Below are positions 27,860 through 36,259 of a stretch of 64,000 nt of DNA, piece by piece. The stretch's first letter is position 1, and each line of letters begins with the position of its first letter. A program made the translations under genes and the position numbers. Under the pieces are notes generated by a model that was given only the letters and a program-made list of their open reading frames with translations, was not told the DNA's origin and did no database searches. Origin of the DNA: Nostoc edaphicum CCNP1411 (GTDB lineage Bacteria; Cyanobacteriota; Cyanobacteriia; Cyanobacteriales; Nostocaceae); assembly GCF_014023275.1 (NCBI RefSeq), contig NZ_CP054698.1:2542001-2606000 (forward strand), in the 5' to 3' direction.

Positions 27860-27955
27860 AAAACTTTTGCAAGAGTTCTAATGGATTTGTGGGATCGAAG
27901 AGAGTGTTCTTGACACTCCCCGCGATAAATCGACGGGGATTCTTGTAAAATCACA
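27860..27955. repeat. Possible IS200/IS605 right-end remnant
   Basis: Near 27914-27942 the sequence TTGACACTCCCCGCGATAAA, then TCGACGGGGATTCTTG, forms a CCCCGCGA/TCGACGGGG hairpin of the type often seen at the right end of cyanobacterial tnpB elements. No tnpB is left here. Confidence 0.4.
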
Positions 27956-29945
27956 TCCATCCTCCAACTTCTGCATCAGTCAAGGGTTTCTCCAACTTAC
28001 TATATTCTGTTTGAGCCGCCCGCAATACGTGTTTCATTTGCACTGCTTCCCCAGCATCGGCAGCGAGGAAAGCTGCATTTAAGGCTATGTTACGAATATT
28101 ACCCCCAGCGACATTTAGCCGTGCAAGTTGGAGAGCATCTAAATCTGCGGTTGGGGTTTCGGCTGGAAAGACGCGTCGCCAAATTTCCGCTCGTTGCGTT
28201 GTATCCGGGAAGGGAAACTGCACCACAAAGCGAATCCGCCGCAGAAAGGCTGTATCAATTGAACTCTTCAGGTTGGTAGTTAGGACTGCTAAACCTGGGT
28301 AGCTTTCCATGCGTTGCAATAGGTAGCTAACTTCAATATTGGCATAGCGATCGCGGGCATCTTTAACTTCACTCCGTTTACCAAATAAAGCATCAGCTTC
28401 ATCAAATAACAAAATCACGCCGCCTTGTTCTGCTGCATCAAATACCCGGCGCAGATTCTTCTCTGTCTCGCCAATATATTTGCTGACTACCGATGATAGG
28501 TCAATGCGATAGAGGTCGAGGCGCAATTTATGGGCCAGTACTTCTGCTCCCAATGTTTTACCAGTGCCGCTAGCACCTGCAAATAGAGCGCTGATTCCCA
28601 ATCCCCGCGCACTCTTGGCACCAAAACCCCAATTATTATATACAGTACTACGTTGGCGGACATGAGCCGCAATTTCCCGAAGAATTTGTTTCTGTGCCTC
28701 TGGTAATACCAAGTCCTCCCAATCACCCGATGGCTCAATCCGTTGGGCGAGTTCATCCAAGCGCGGACGTGCTTGTACACGGCAAGCATCCCATAAAATA
28801 TCGCTGATATTATCGTTGTCTGGTGTTTGTGCTAACTGTCCTGCGGCTTCTGCACAAGCAGCGCGGATAGTTGGGGCACTTAGGTTAAACTGATCCACTA
28901 GGGTTTTAACTTGCCCGTTCATTTGCGGTGCGATGGTACTTAGTGCATCTTGCCAAACGGCACTTTGTTCTTTGCTAGTTGGTTGATATACGTCAAAATT
29001 AACTACTAGGCGTTGTGATAAGCCGATGCGTTCCCGACTAGTAACTATTAAAAAGCCCTTTGTACGTTCGATAAAACGAGCGATCGCATTTAGCCGTGCT
29101 GTATCATTGGTATCCAGTTCGTTGCAGTCTATAAGTAAAGCAGACTTACTTAAAATCGTCTCGCGAGTCCACAGGCGGATGAGATTATCCAACTCGCTAG
29201 GTACTAATGGAATGACTTGTGCAGGCATTACCCACAGGTTTAAACCTTGGAGTTGACAAATTTTAGCAGCGATGGCGCGTTTGCTAGTAGTTTCCTTACT
29301 ACATAACTGAACAACTGGCAAGCTTTTAACCTTGTAAGCTTGTGACCAAACTGCCGCTACTCGCTCTGCTAAATCTTGGTGAGAGGGTACTAAATCACTA
29401 ATCTCTTGTAATGGCTCAATGATGCCAGCCAAGCGTTCATCAAGATATTGAATGCCCGTGAGATAATGTAAAATCCGCTCGTCAATTCTTAGGGGACTGA
29501 GGGTCAGGGCATGACCGTCACCAATCTGAATCAATCGCCAATGACGTAAGGGAGCATTTGGAGCGATCGCATCCCAGTGGACGTTAGGTAAAGCTGCCAA
29601 ACCTAAACTCAAGGTTGGGTAAGCTCGTTGCAAATCCCCGTGCATTGTAGCACACAATTTCGCAAAATCTCCATTCAACTCCATACCTGCACACAACAGC
29701 AATAAATCACGTTCAAAGGATGAGAGGCTAAACATTTTGCATATTCTCTCCAATGTCGATGGTGCAGGCATAGCAGCAGCAGCTTTCTGTAACGCTTGCT
29801 GTAAATTAGCTTGCTTTTCCTCCTCTGGTTGATTTTGCTCTTTTGCCGTGTGATTTTCTAAAATACCACGCACCACGGCTAGGGCTGCTGATAAGTAGCA
29901 GTAGTTTGCTTCATCCCAATTGCGATTAATTGTTGTCGGATTCAT
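27951..29945 (-). CDS. AAA+ ATPase of the eCIS type
   Basis: The 664-residue protein has an N-terminal helical part, a degenerate first ATPase-like region and one intact AAA+ domain. The Walker A motif is GASGTGKT near residue 458, Walker B is VILLFDEADALFG near 515, and the arginine-finger segment is AFLRRIRF. This ATPase is a conserved accessory component of extracellular contractile injection systems, where it is thought to act in assembly or cargo loading. It overlaps the DUF4255 gene by four bases (29942-29945), the usual pairing in eCIS loci. An N-terminal extension (MNPTTINRNWDEANYCYL) precedes the first conserved helix. Confidence 0.88.
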   Translation of the reverse strand: MNPTTINRNWDEANYCYLSAALAVVRGILENHTAKEQNQPEEEKQANLQQALQKAAAAMPAPSTLERICKMFSLSSFERDLLLLCAGMELNGDFAKLCATMHGDLQRAYPTLSLGLAALPNVHWDAIAPNAPLRHWRLIQIGDGHALTLSPLRIDERILHYLTGIQYLDERLAGIIEPLQEISDLVPSHQDLAERVAAVWSQAYKVKSLPVVQLCSKETTSKRAIAAKICQLQGLNLWVMPAQVIPLVPSELDNLIRLWTRETILSKSALLIDCNELDTNDTARLNAIARFIERTKGFLIVTSRERIGLSQRLVVNFDVYQPTSKEQSAVWQDALSTIAPQMNGQVKTLVDQFNLSAPTIRAACAEAAGQLAQTPDNDNISDILWDACRVQARPRLDELAQRIEPSGDWEDLVLPEAQKQILREIAAHVRQRSTVYNNWGFGAKSARGLGISALFAGASGTGKTLGAEVLAHKLRLDLYRIDLSSVVSKYIGETEKNLRRVFDAAEQGGVILLFDEADALFGKRSEVKDARDRYANIEVSYLLQRMESYPGLAVLTTNLKSSIDTAFLRRIRFVVQFPFPDTTQRAEIWRRVFPAETPTADLDALQLARLNVAGGNIRNIALNAAFLAADAGEAVQMKHVLRAAQTEYSKLEKPLTDAEVGGWM

Positions 29946-31213
29946 AAAATAGCCACCTGTGGCGAATCATAAGCTCCAGACTGATTCTTGAACAGTGGAC
30001 TTTCTGCTCCATCTACGTGCACCCGGACAATATAAGTTCCTGGCTTCACATTTTTTACAGGAATCGTAACTACATCAGTATCTTCAGTGCGTGGTGCAAC
30101 CAAAAAAGAGTAAGCTACCTGACTATCACCTGATACCTCATTGAGTAGTAAAACTACCCGCTGTGCCTTACCTACTTTAGGTTGGAATTTAACGGTAATT
30201 TCTGCCGTGCGTAAATTGTCGCCGCTATTTTCCACTTGAGCGACAAATGCTGTAATTGTTGGATGGAGAACAAAAGCCGCAACGTTTGATTCAACGAGAT
30301 GATTTGTTTGCCCTGCATTGCCCATTGTCAGATGGACAACTTGGATACCCTGTACGCTTGCGTATAAATCTGGCGGGACTAACAAACTGATTTGCGTTTC
30401 TTTTACTTCTTGAGGTACTAGTAATGTCTCCGTATTACCCAAACGAACTCGTGTGATTTCACCACGTAAACGTTTACCACGAATGACTAATGTTGTACCT
30501 GCAACAATCATTTGATCAGTCTTTGCCGGAGCTATAACTTGCTCTATACTCGGTTGAGACAAAGGCATCATGGAGAAACTTTCAGACTTGTCATTGCTAC
30601 TTTCAATCAATACCATTGATGCCAGATAGGTAGCTGAAGGTCGATAGTGCGTTTGTAAAACAGACCATAACTTAGAAGTTTCTTCCATATTAAAAAACTC
30701 TGGAGTCAATTTTATCTGCCCAATTTGTTCAGCTAAATCGGATACGGACACAGTTGCTACAGCTTGCGAAAAAGCACTTGAGGTATTGGTTGTAGATGCA
30801 TTTATTAAAGTATTCTCAATAATATCTGAAGTGATAGCTGGTGTTTTATGTAATAATTGCATTGCGTATCCCAGTAATAGCTCCGCCTGAAAGTCTTTGG
30901 CTCCGTAGGCTGTTAGCAAATAATGGAGGTCAAGAGCTAGTGGTGGAGTTGGAGAGCGCGGGTTTCCATTAATACGCGAATGCCTACTCCGAAATTCTTG
31001 AGATACCCAATCAACATTGCGATTCTGCGTCACTTGATAGAGAAAGAGGTTAATTTGGGCACGCTCGTCAGCTTCAACTGAAATTCGATCAGGCGGTAGG
31101 GCAGTTACAATCACATCACCAACACTAGCAGCGATCGGATCGCTGACTAAACCATTTTCCAGCAAGACTTTAAGTACTGCTGTCACTGCGGCTATAGAGA
31201 GCACATTACTCAT
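29942..31213 (-). CDS. DUF4255 (Pvc16-like) eCIS protein with IPT/TIG-like domain
   Basis: Residues 1-190 form the DUF4255 domain (VTAVLKVLLENGLVSD, VIVTALPPDRIS, INLFLYQVTQNRNVDW, LALDLHYLLTAYG), the tail-terminator or cap-type protein of eCIS particles. Residues about 225-310 look like an IPT/TIG immunoglobulin-like domain, and the end is another beta-rich domain. It would cap the contractile sheath and tube. It is the first gene of the minus-strand block and overlaps the AAA+ gene by four bases. The sheath, tube, baseplate and spike genes that normally accompany it are absent from this window. Confidence 0.85.
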   Translation of the reverse strand: MSNVLSIAAVTAVLKVLLENGLVSDPIAASVGDVIVTALPPDRISVEADERAQINLFLYQVTQNRNVDWVSQEFRSRHSRINGNPRSPTPPLALDLHYLLTAYGAKDFQAELLLGYAMQLLHKTPAITSDIIENTLINASTTNTSSAFSQAVATVSVSDLAEQIGQIKLTPEFFNMEETSKLWSVLQTHYRPSATYLASMVLIESSNDKSESFSMMPLSQPSIEQVIAPAKTDQMIVAGTTLVIRGKRLRGEITRVRLGNTETLLVPQEVKETQISLLVPPDLYASVQGIQVVHLTMGNAGQTNHLVESNVAAFVLHPTITAFVAQVENSGDNLRTAEITVKFQPKVGKAQRVVLLLNEVSGDSQVAYSFLVAPRTEDTDVVTIPVKNVKPGTYIVRVHVDGAESPLFKNQSGAYDSPQVAIL

Positions 31214-31445
31214 CCTTATTCCTCATGGCAATAGCACATATTAATCATGTACGCTAGAGCACATTGACAGAATATATTTTGCAAAACTTTAAATATTCTG
31301 TAGCAGAGACTATCCGCAGGGTATAGAAATGCATATTAGCAGCTATTAGTACAGCACTGCATAAATGCACTTAGCATCTCAATTAAGAAGGCTTGGCAAG
31401 GGGCAAAGTCCCCTAGCTTAATTTTTCGTTAAACTTCATGCAGTC

Positions 31446-31624
31446 TATAGGACTCATATTTGATTTCTGAAAAAACTCAGTACAACTAAGAAGCCTTCTT
31501 TCCTATTGCCTATTGCCTATTGCCTATTGCCTGCCTATCGCGCTTGCGCTGCGCTTGTCTGCGACACGCTCCGCGAACGCGCACCACGCAAATCAGTTCA
31601 GAAATCAAAGCGGATTCCTACATA
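31446..31624. mobile_element. Deleted, non-autonomous derivative of the adjacent IS630 element
   Basis: The left end (31446-31475, TATAGGACTCATATTTGATT...) matches the IS630 inverted repeat. The right end (31597-31624, TTCAGAAATCAAAGCGGATT...) matches it in reverse, with changes. Between them lie ATTGCCT heptads and no gene. It abuts the full-length copy at a TATA. Confidence 0.65.
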
Positions 31625-32761
31625 TAGGACTAATATTTGATTTCTGAAAAAGCTCCGTACATTTGAAGAGTCGCAAAATCAAAGGTAGTGTGCCGGATAA
31701 ACCACTCAAACATCCATTTGAGATGTGAGAACGAAGGAATCAAGGCACAGAAACGCCGCACCCAGGTTTTAGCTTGTAACCAAATATCCTCAATTGGATT
31801 TTGTGACGGGCAATTAGGAGCAAAGCGGACGCAGTGAATTTTCCACTCCTCTTGAGACAAATCTTGGTTTACCTCGCCTAAAAAGTTTTGAACCAGATGT
31901 GAACGATGGTAAGAAGCACCATCCCAAAAAGAAGTAATCTTTGATTGGGGGGACTGATCTAATAAATAACGTAGATAATCAATTGTATTTTCTGAGTTAC
32001 CTGCGTTATACGCTTTTAGTAGTAAGCTTCCCTCCAGATAGTCAACTGCCCCGTAGTATGTCTGTTTGTCTCGTATATTAACAACTCTCACTGCTATTTC
32101 TTGGTCAGTTTTTCCCCAGACATACCCACTTAAATCTCCCCACATTAAATGACACTCATCAAGCAGCAATACTCTCAACTTTCCTTCTTCAATTTCCTGC
32201 CGATGCCTTGCCAATAGTGTTTCAATCTCTTTTTTTTTTGCAGCAACAGCGTCCTCGTCAGCTTTTGGATTTAAAGAAGTAGTTTTCTTCCAACTAATTC
32301 CTGCCGCATCAAATAAGTCATAATAGCTCCGCTTTGACTCATAAGTTACATCATATTCAAAAGCCAATTTATATTCGAGTTCACCAAGTTCCCAACATTC
32401 TTTTGTTTGCAACCAACTTAAAACTTCTTCTCGTTGTTGAGCAGTTAAGTAACTTTTTTTTCCCTTGTGGTTCAGGCGCAGTCCCGAAATTCCATCTTCC
32501 TCATAAGCTTGCTTCCAGCTTGTTATCGAACCCAGTGACACATCTAAAATTGTTTGAATTTCCTCATACTTGTAGCCTTGATAAACCAATTTGACTGCCA
32601 ACGCTTTCCTCACCTCACGCGCATCTGGGCGATCATCTATAAATTCTTGTAGTTCTGCGATCGCGGCTTGTAGATGCTGGTTTATCATTGTTAGCTATTA
32701 GACAAATATTCTGTCCGTATTATCTCGTAGTTTTTTTCAGAAATCAAATATGATTCCTATA
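31623..32761 (-). mobile_element. Complete IS630-family insertion sequence
   Basis: The ends at 31623-31651 and 32733-32761 are inverted repeats matching at 27 of 29 positions (TATAGGA... / ...TCCTATA) and are bordered by TA, the IS630 target. It encodes one uninterrupted transposase, whose stop codon lies inside the left repeat. It separates the eCIS block from the genes beyond. Confidence 0.9.
31630..32688 (-). CDS. IS630-family transposase
   Basis: The 352-residue protein has an N-terminal helix-turn-helix (KLVYQGYKYEEIQTILDVS) and a second winged-helix region. It ends in a DDE catalytic domain with Asp in VLLLDECHLMWGD, Asp in TSFWDGASYHRS and Glu in NCPSQNPIEDIWLQAK. It would cut and paste the element into TA dinucleotides. 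The frame is complete, so this copy may be active, and it could mobilise the adjacent deleted derivative. A run of T (CTTTTTTTTTTGC on the plus strand near 32230) is a slippery site, but the reading frame is already uninterrupted. Confidence 0.92.
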   Translation of the reverse strand: MINQHLQAAIAELQEFIDDRPDAREVRKALAVKLVYQGYKYEEIQTILDVSLGSITSWKQAYEEDGISGLRLNHKGKKSYLTAQQREEVLSWLQTKECWELGELEYKLAFEYDVTYESKRSYYDLFDAAGISWKKTTSLNPKADEDAVAAKKKEIETLLARHRQEIEEGKLRVLLLDECHLMWGDLSGYVWGKTDQEIAVRVVNIRDKQTYYGAVDYLEGSLLLKAYNAGNSENTIDYLRYLLDQSPQSKITSFWDGASYHRSHLVQNFLGEVNQDLSQEEWKIHCVRFAPNCPSQNPIEDIWLQAKTWVRRFCALIPSFSHLKWMFEWFIRHTTFDFATLQMYGAFSEIKY

Positions 32762-32973
32762 ACAGCAAAATTATACCTTCCGGTACTTTTAAAACATCCT
32801 CTTAGCTCGACTTTATCCATTTTTCGGCAATGTTCAAGCTGATACTGAAAACTTTGTGTGACGGTAGTTTTACTTTTTCGATTTTAACGAGAATTAGTGA
32901 TATGGAAAAAGTTTTTGCCGTATCCAGGGAACCAAGTTCTGAATTTGGGATAAAGTCGAGCTTAGTTAAGACT
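32762..32973. other. Spacer, nothing recognised
   Basis: This lies between the IS630 right end and the EamA gene. TAGCTCGACTTTATCC near 32812-32827 and GGATAAAGTCGAGCTTA near 32949-32965 are inverted copies that bracket the segment, so a small hairpin-type repeat may be present. Confidence 0.4.
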
Positions 32974-33405
32974 TTAAATGATTAAAACTAAAGTACCTAT
33001 GAATATTAACCCAGTTCCTAAAATAATCTTCCAGCTTAAGGATTCTCCCAAAAAAATGACTGAAAATAATAAAACTAATACTAAGCTTGATTTATCAATT
33101 GGTGCTACAAGAGAGGCTTTTCCGGCTTGTAAGGCTTGGAAGTAAAAAATCCATGATAACCCTGTAGATAGTCCAGATAATAATAAGAAGATCATGGTTT
33201 TTTGGGGTATAGCTAAGATATTAACTACATTTCCCTGAAAAAGTACAATCCCCCAAGCAACTACTAAGATGACAACAGTTCGGATTGCTGTTGCTAAATT
33301 AGGATTCACATTTTCTATGCCAATTTTGGCAAAGATAGTTGTCAATGCTGCAAAGCCAGCCGAAAATAATGCATATATCCACCATGCTCTGGTGTTGCTT
33401 TCCAT
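32974..33405 (-). CDS. Single-domain EamA/DMT-type transporter
   Basis: I take ATG at 33405 (MESNTRAWW), preceded by AGGAGGC, giving 143 residues. The product has one EamA unit of about five membrane helices (WIYALFSAGFAALTTIFAKIG ... IILGTGLIFIGTLVLII). Most drug/metabolite transporters have two such units, so this one would have to pair, as small multidrug-resistance-like proteins do. The conserved IDKSSLVLVLLFSVIFLGE segment marks the family. The substrate is unknown. Confidence 0.82.
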   Translation of the reverse strand: MESNTRAWWIYALFSAGFAALTTIFAKIGIENVNPNLATAIRTVVILVVAWGIVLFQGNVVNILAIPQKTMIFLLLSGLSTGLSWIFYFQALQAGKASLVAPIDKSSLVLVLLFSVIFLGESLSWKIILGTGLIFIGTLVLII

Positions 33406-33429
33406 CTTGCCTCCTGATTCACTAGTCAA

Positions 33430-33817
33430 AATTAGCAGTGTAATTTAAGCTCATCTTGCTAGCATAAATTACTCATCTGTCAAGTTTGACTTGTTAGGTT
33501 CGTAGTTTGCGCTTTGCCGCTTCCCTCTCTTGGTTACTCAGCACTCAAGACTCAGCACTACTGAAGCTATTACTTTCGTCAACTTTGCATTAACTTAACA
33601 TTAGGAACAAATTTCAACTGTCATAGGTCTTAATTTTAAACATTTTATCAAATTGCTAGCATTACTTTTATGTTAAGCTGGGTATAGTTAGAAAAATGCT
33701 GGTAGCATATATTACTAATATTTATCTAGGTTACGAAGCAAGCAATCATATTTGTAATACTAGTACTATCTCGGACTAAAGCTAACACTTTAAAGTAACT
33801 AGGATGGGTTCCCCCAG
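33430..33817. other. Spacer upstream of the kinase gene
   Basis: Holds the EamA and kinase promoters. Short ACTCAGCACT-type heptads appear at 33535-33560. No gene is seen. Confidence 0.5.
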
Positions 33818-35851
33818 ATGAAATCCCCACCTTCTTCAAATTCTTGGAATGGTCGCTTTGTAGGTGATAACCAGCGATACCGTTTAGACAGACGGTTAGG
33901 CGGGGGTGGCATGGGAGAAGTCTTCCTAGCAACGGATACCCGTGTTGGTCAACAGGTAGCGTTGAAGTTGCTCAAAGATACGCTGGTGGCATCATTAGAA
34001 ATGAGAAAGCGTTTTGAGCGTGAAGTGGCAGTTTGTGCTGCTTTGCAAAGTGACCACATTGTTAAGATTAGTGACTGTGGAGTTACCCCAGAAGGTTTTC
34101 CATTTTATGTGATGGAATATTTGCGGGGACAAACGCTCAGGCAATTATTGCTGCGCGAAAAGCGGCTATCTGTTGAGCGGACGGTGAAGATTATGGCGCA
34201 AGTTTGCAAGGGTTTACAGCTTGCCCATCAGGGAGTGACTCTGCAACGGGAAGGTGGCAAAACCACTGAACATATTCAGGTAATTCACCGCGACCTGAAG
34301 CCAGATAATATATTTCTAGTACCTACAGATTTGGGAGAGTGGGTCAAAGTTTTGGATTTTGGTGTTGCCAAAATTCGGAGTGAATCTTCAGAAAATTCCA
34401 ATATTACAAATATAACTAGTACATTTATCGGTACATTTCGTTACGCACCTCCTGAACAGATCCAAAGCGATCAAAACTTGGATGCTAGAGGTGATATTTA
34501 CAGCTTAGGGATTATCCTTTATGAAATGCTGAGTGCAGCCGACCCATTTGGAATCAGCATTAAGGGTAGTCATATCAGTGAGGCTTCTTGGGTATTAGCT
34601 CATGCTTATGAGCCACCGAAACCACTGCGATCGCAACCAGGCTGTGAGCATTTACCCATACAATTGGAAGCGGTGGTGATGAAATGTCTTCACAAAAACC
34701 CAGCAAACCGATTTGCAACCGTAGCAGAACTGAATCAGGCTTTGCAAGCTGCTGCCAAATTTGCCACCGGGACTACTAGTGTACCCGACCAGATTAGTGG
34801 GCAATCTTCCTATAATCAAGGTTCAAATAGCGAAACCGTTCCGAGACAATCGAGCGACGACACTATTCTGCGTCCTCCATCTGCATATAATCAGGGTTCA
34901 AATCACGAAACCATTCCAAGACAATCGAGCGACGATACTATTCTGCGTCCTCCATCTGCATATAATCAGGGTTCAAATCACGAAACCGTTCCAAGACAAT
35001 CGAACGACGACACTATTCTGCGTCCTCCATCTGCATATAATCAGGGTTCAAATCACGAAACCATTCCAAGACAATTTAACCCGATTGAGCAAAACCAATC
35101 CGAGGAAACCATTCCTCCCCTTCAATCTGGATACAACCAAGGTTCAAATCACGAAACCGTTCCGAGACCATTTAACCCAATTGAGCAAAGTCAACAGAGT
35201 CCTGTGAATAATCCGAACGCCAACAAACCGGATGTGACATTGTATCAACCACGACCTGCGTCTAATCAAGGTGGGCAACAAGTGCCACCAGATAAGACAT
35301 TGTTTCAACCGCGACCTGGGGCTAATCAAAGTGGACAACAAGTGCCACCAGATAAGACTTTGTTCCAACCGCGACCTGGGGCTAATCAAAGCGGACAACG
35401 AGTACCACCAGATAAGACATTGTTTCAACCTCGACCTGGGGCTAATCAACGTGGAGAACAAGTACCACCAGATAAGACATTGTTTCAACCGCGACCTGGA
35501 TCTAGTCAAAGTGGGCAACAAGTGCCACCAGATAGGACATTGTTTCAACCGCGACCTGGATCTAGTCAAAATGGGCAACAAGTGCCGCGAGATGTAACTT
35601 TATATCAACCGCGACCAGTATCTAGTCAAGGTAGACAACAAGTGCCAACGGATGACACTATTTACCAACCAAGGCTAAGTGAGCAGCTAGCTACAAGAAT
35701 TACTCCCAATTTTTTGCGAATCCTGGGAGTGGTCTTTGCCATTGGAATGACTCTGGCATTAGTAACTTTTATATCTACTCAATCGCAATCTGGTAAAGAG
35801 CCAAATAAGGAGCAAGGTTTACCTAATAGCGATCAGCGCATTCAGAACTAA
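33818..35851 (+). CDS. Membrane-anchored Ser/Thr protein kinase with two families of internal repeats
   Basis: The 677-residue protein has a Hanks-type kinase domain (about residues 15-310): glycine loop RRLGGGGMGEVFLA, Lys in VALKLLK, catalytic loop VIHRDLKPDN, DFG in LDFGVAKI and APPEQ in the activation segment. Residues about 328-421 hold 25-residue units (NHETIPRQSSDDTILRPPSA) and residues about 471-615 hold 20-residue units (VPPDKTLFQPRPGANQSG). One membrane helix follows (FLRILGVVFAIGMTLALVTF, about 632-652), then a 25-residue tail. The kinase would face the cytoplasm. The repeats carry a Thr in a near-constant setting (DDTIL, DKTLF) and could be phosphorylation or FHA-binding sites, which is inference. 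Confidence 0.92.
   Translation: MKSPPSSNSWNGRFVGDNQRYRLDRRLGGGGMGEVFLATDTRVGQQVALKLLKDTLVASLEMRKRFEREVAVCAALQSDHIVKISDCGVTPEGFPFYVMEYLRGQTLRQLLLREKRLSVERTVKIMAQVCKGLQLAHQGVTLQREGGKTTEHIQVIHRDLKPDNIFLVPTDLGEWVKVLDFGVAKIRSESSENSNITNITSTFIGTFRYAPPEQIQSDQNLDARGDIYSLGIILYEMLSAADPFGISIKGSHISEASWVLAHAYEPPKPLRSQPGCEHLPIQLEAVVMKCLHKNPANRFATVAELNQALQAAAKFATGTTSVPDQISGQSSYNQGSNSETVPRQSSDDTILRPPSAYNQGSNHETIPRQSSDDTILRPPSAYNQGSNHETVPRQSNDDTILRPPSAYNQGSNHETIPRQFNPIEQNQSEETIPPLQSGYNQGSNHETVPRPFNPIEQSQQSPVNNPNANKPDVTLYQPRPASNQGGQQVPPDKTLFQPRPGANQSGQQVPPDKTLFQPRPGANQSGQRVPPDKTLFQPRPGANQRGEQVPPDKTLFQPRPGSSQSGQQVPPDRTLFQPRPGSSQNGQQVPRDVTLYQPRPVSSQGRQQVPTDDTIYQPRLSEQLATRITPNFLRILGVVFAIGMTLALVTFISTQSQSGKEPNKEQGLPNSDQRIQN
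34800..35660 (+). repeat. Coding tandem repeats (75-bp and 60-bp units) in the kinase gene
   Basis: Two tandem arrays are conserved at DNA level: about four 75-base units (34805-35080) and seven 60-base units (35225-35650). Near identity of synonymous positions implies recent expansion. The array also opens long but spurious frames on the other strand and in the other plus-strand frames. Confidence 0.85.
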
Positions 35852-36259
35852 TCAGCTAATTAGTTATATCAACACTCCATATCCTGTTTCGGTAAAAGAG
35901 ATTTAAAATCTAGAACAGGGGTTTATCAGGATAAAACTAGCGACATTAATTTATTAAACTACGACATCTAATTTGTGAATGTACAGCTATTTTTTATCAA
36001 AACAGAATTCAGGAGTCAGGAGCCAGAATTCAGTTGGGTATTTTGTGCGACTGGCGGATGAATCAAGGGCGTTTTTGCACCCCCACTAAATCGTTCGCGC
36101 AGCGTCTCTGAAAGAGAAGATTTAGTGGTCAACAAGACAGTGGGGGATTCAAACCCGCCACTGATAGCGCAGCGTTAGCGAGTCCGCGAGCTTCTTGATT
36201 CTAACTCCTGAATTCTGACCTCTGAATTCTTCTTCAAAGTCAGCACTCAGAACCTAGCA
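35852..36259. repeat. Spacer with dispersed inverted repeat
   Basis: CAGAATTCAGGAGTCAGGAG near 36001-36020 faces CTCCTGAATTCTGACC near 36206-36221, with GCGCAGCG-rich sequence between. It is similar in layout to 9329-9519. No coding frame is supported. Confidence 0.55.

Noticed and set aside
31476..31622. ATTGCCT heptads considered as a separate repeat locus
   Set aside because: They lie within the deleted IS630 derivative and are best described as its interior.
35144..35597. Long frames on both strands across the kinase repeats
   Set aside because: They arise because the 60-base unit is a multiple of three and lacks stops in several frames; the kinase frame explains the region.
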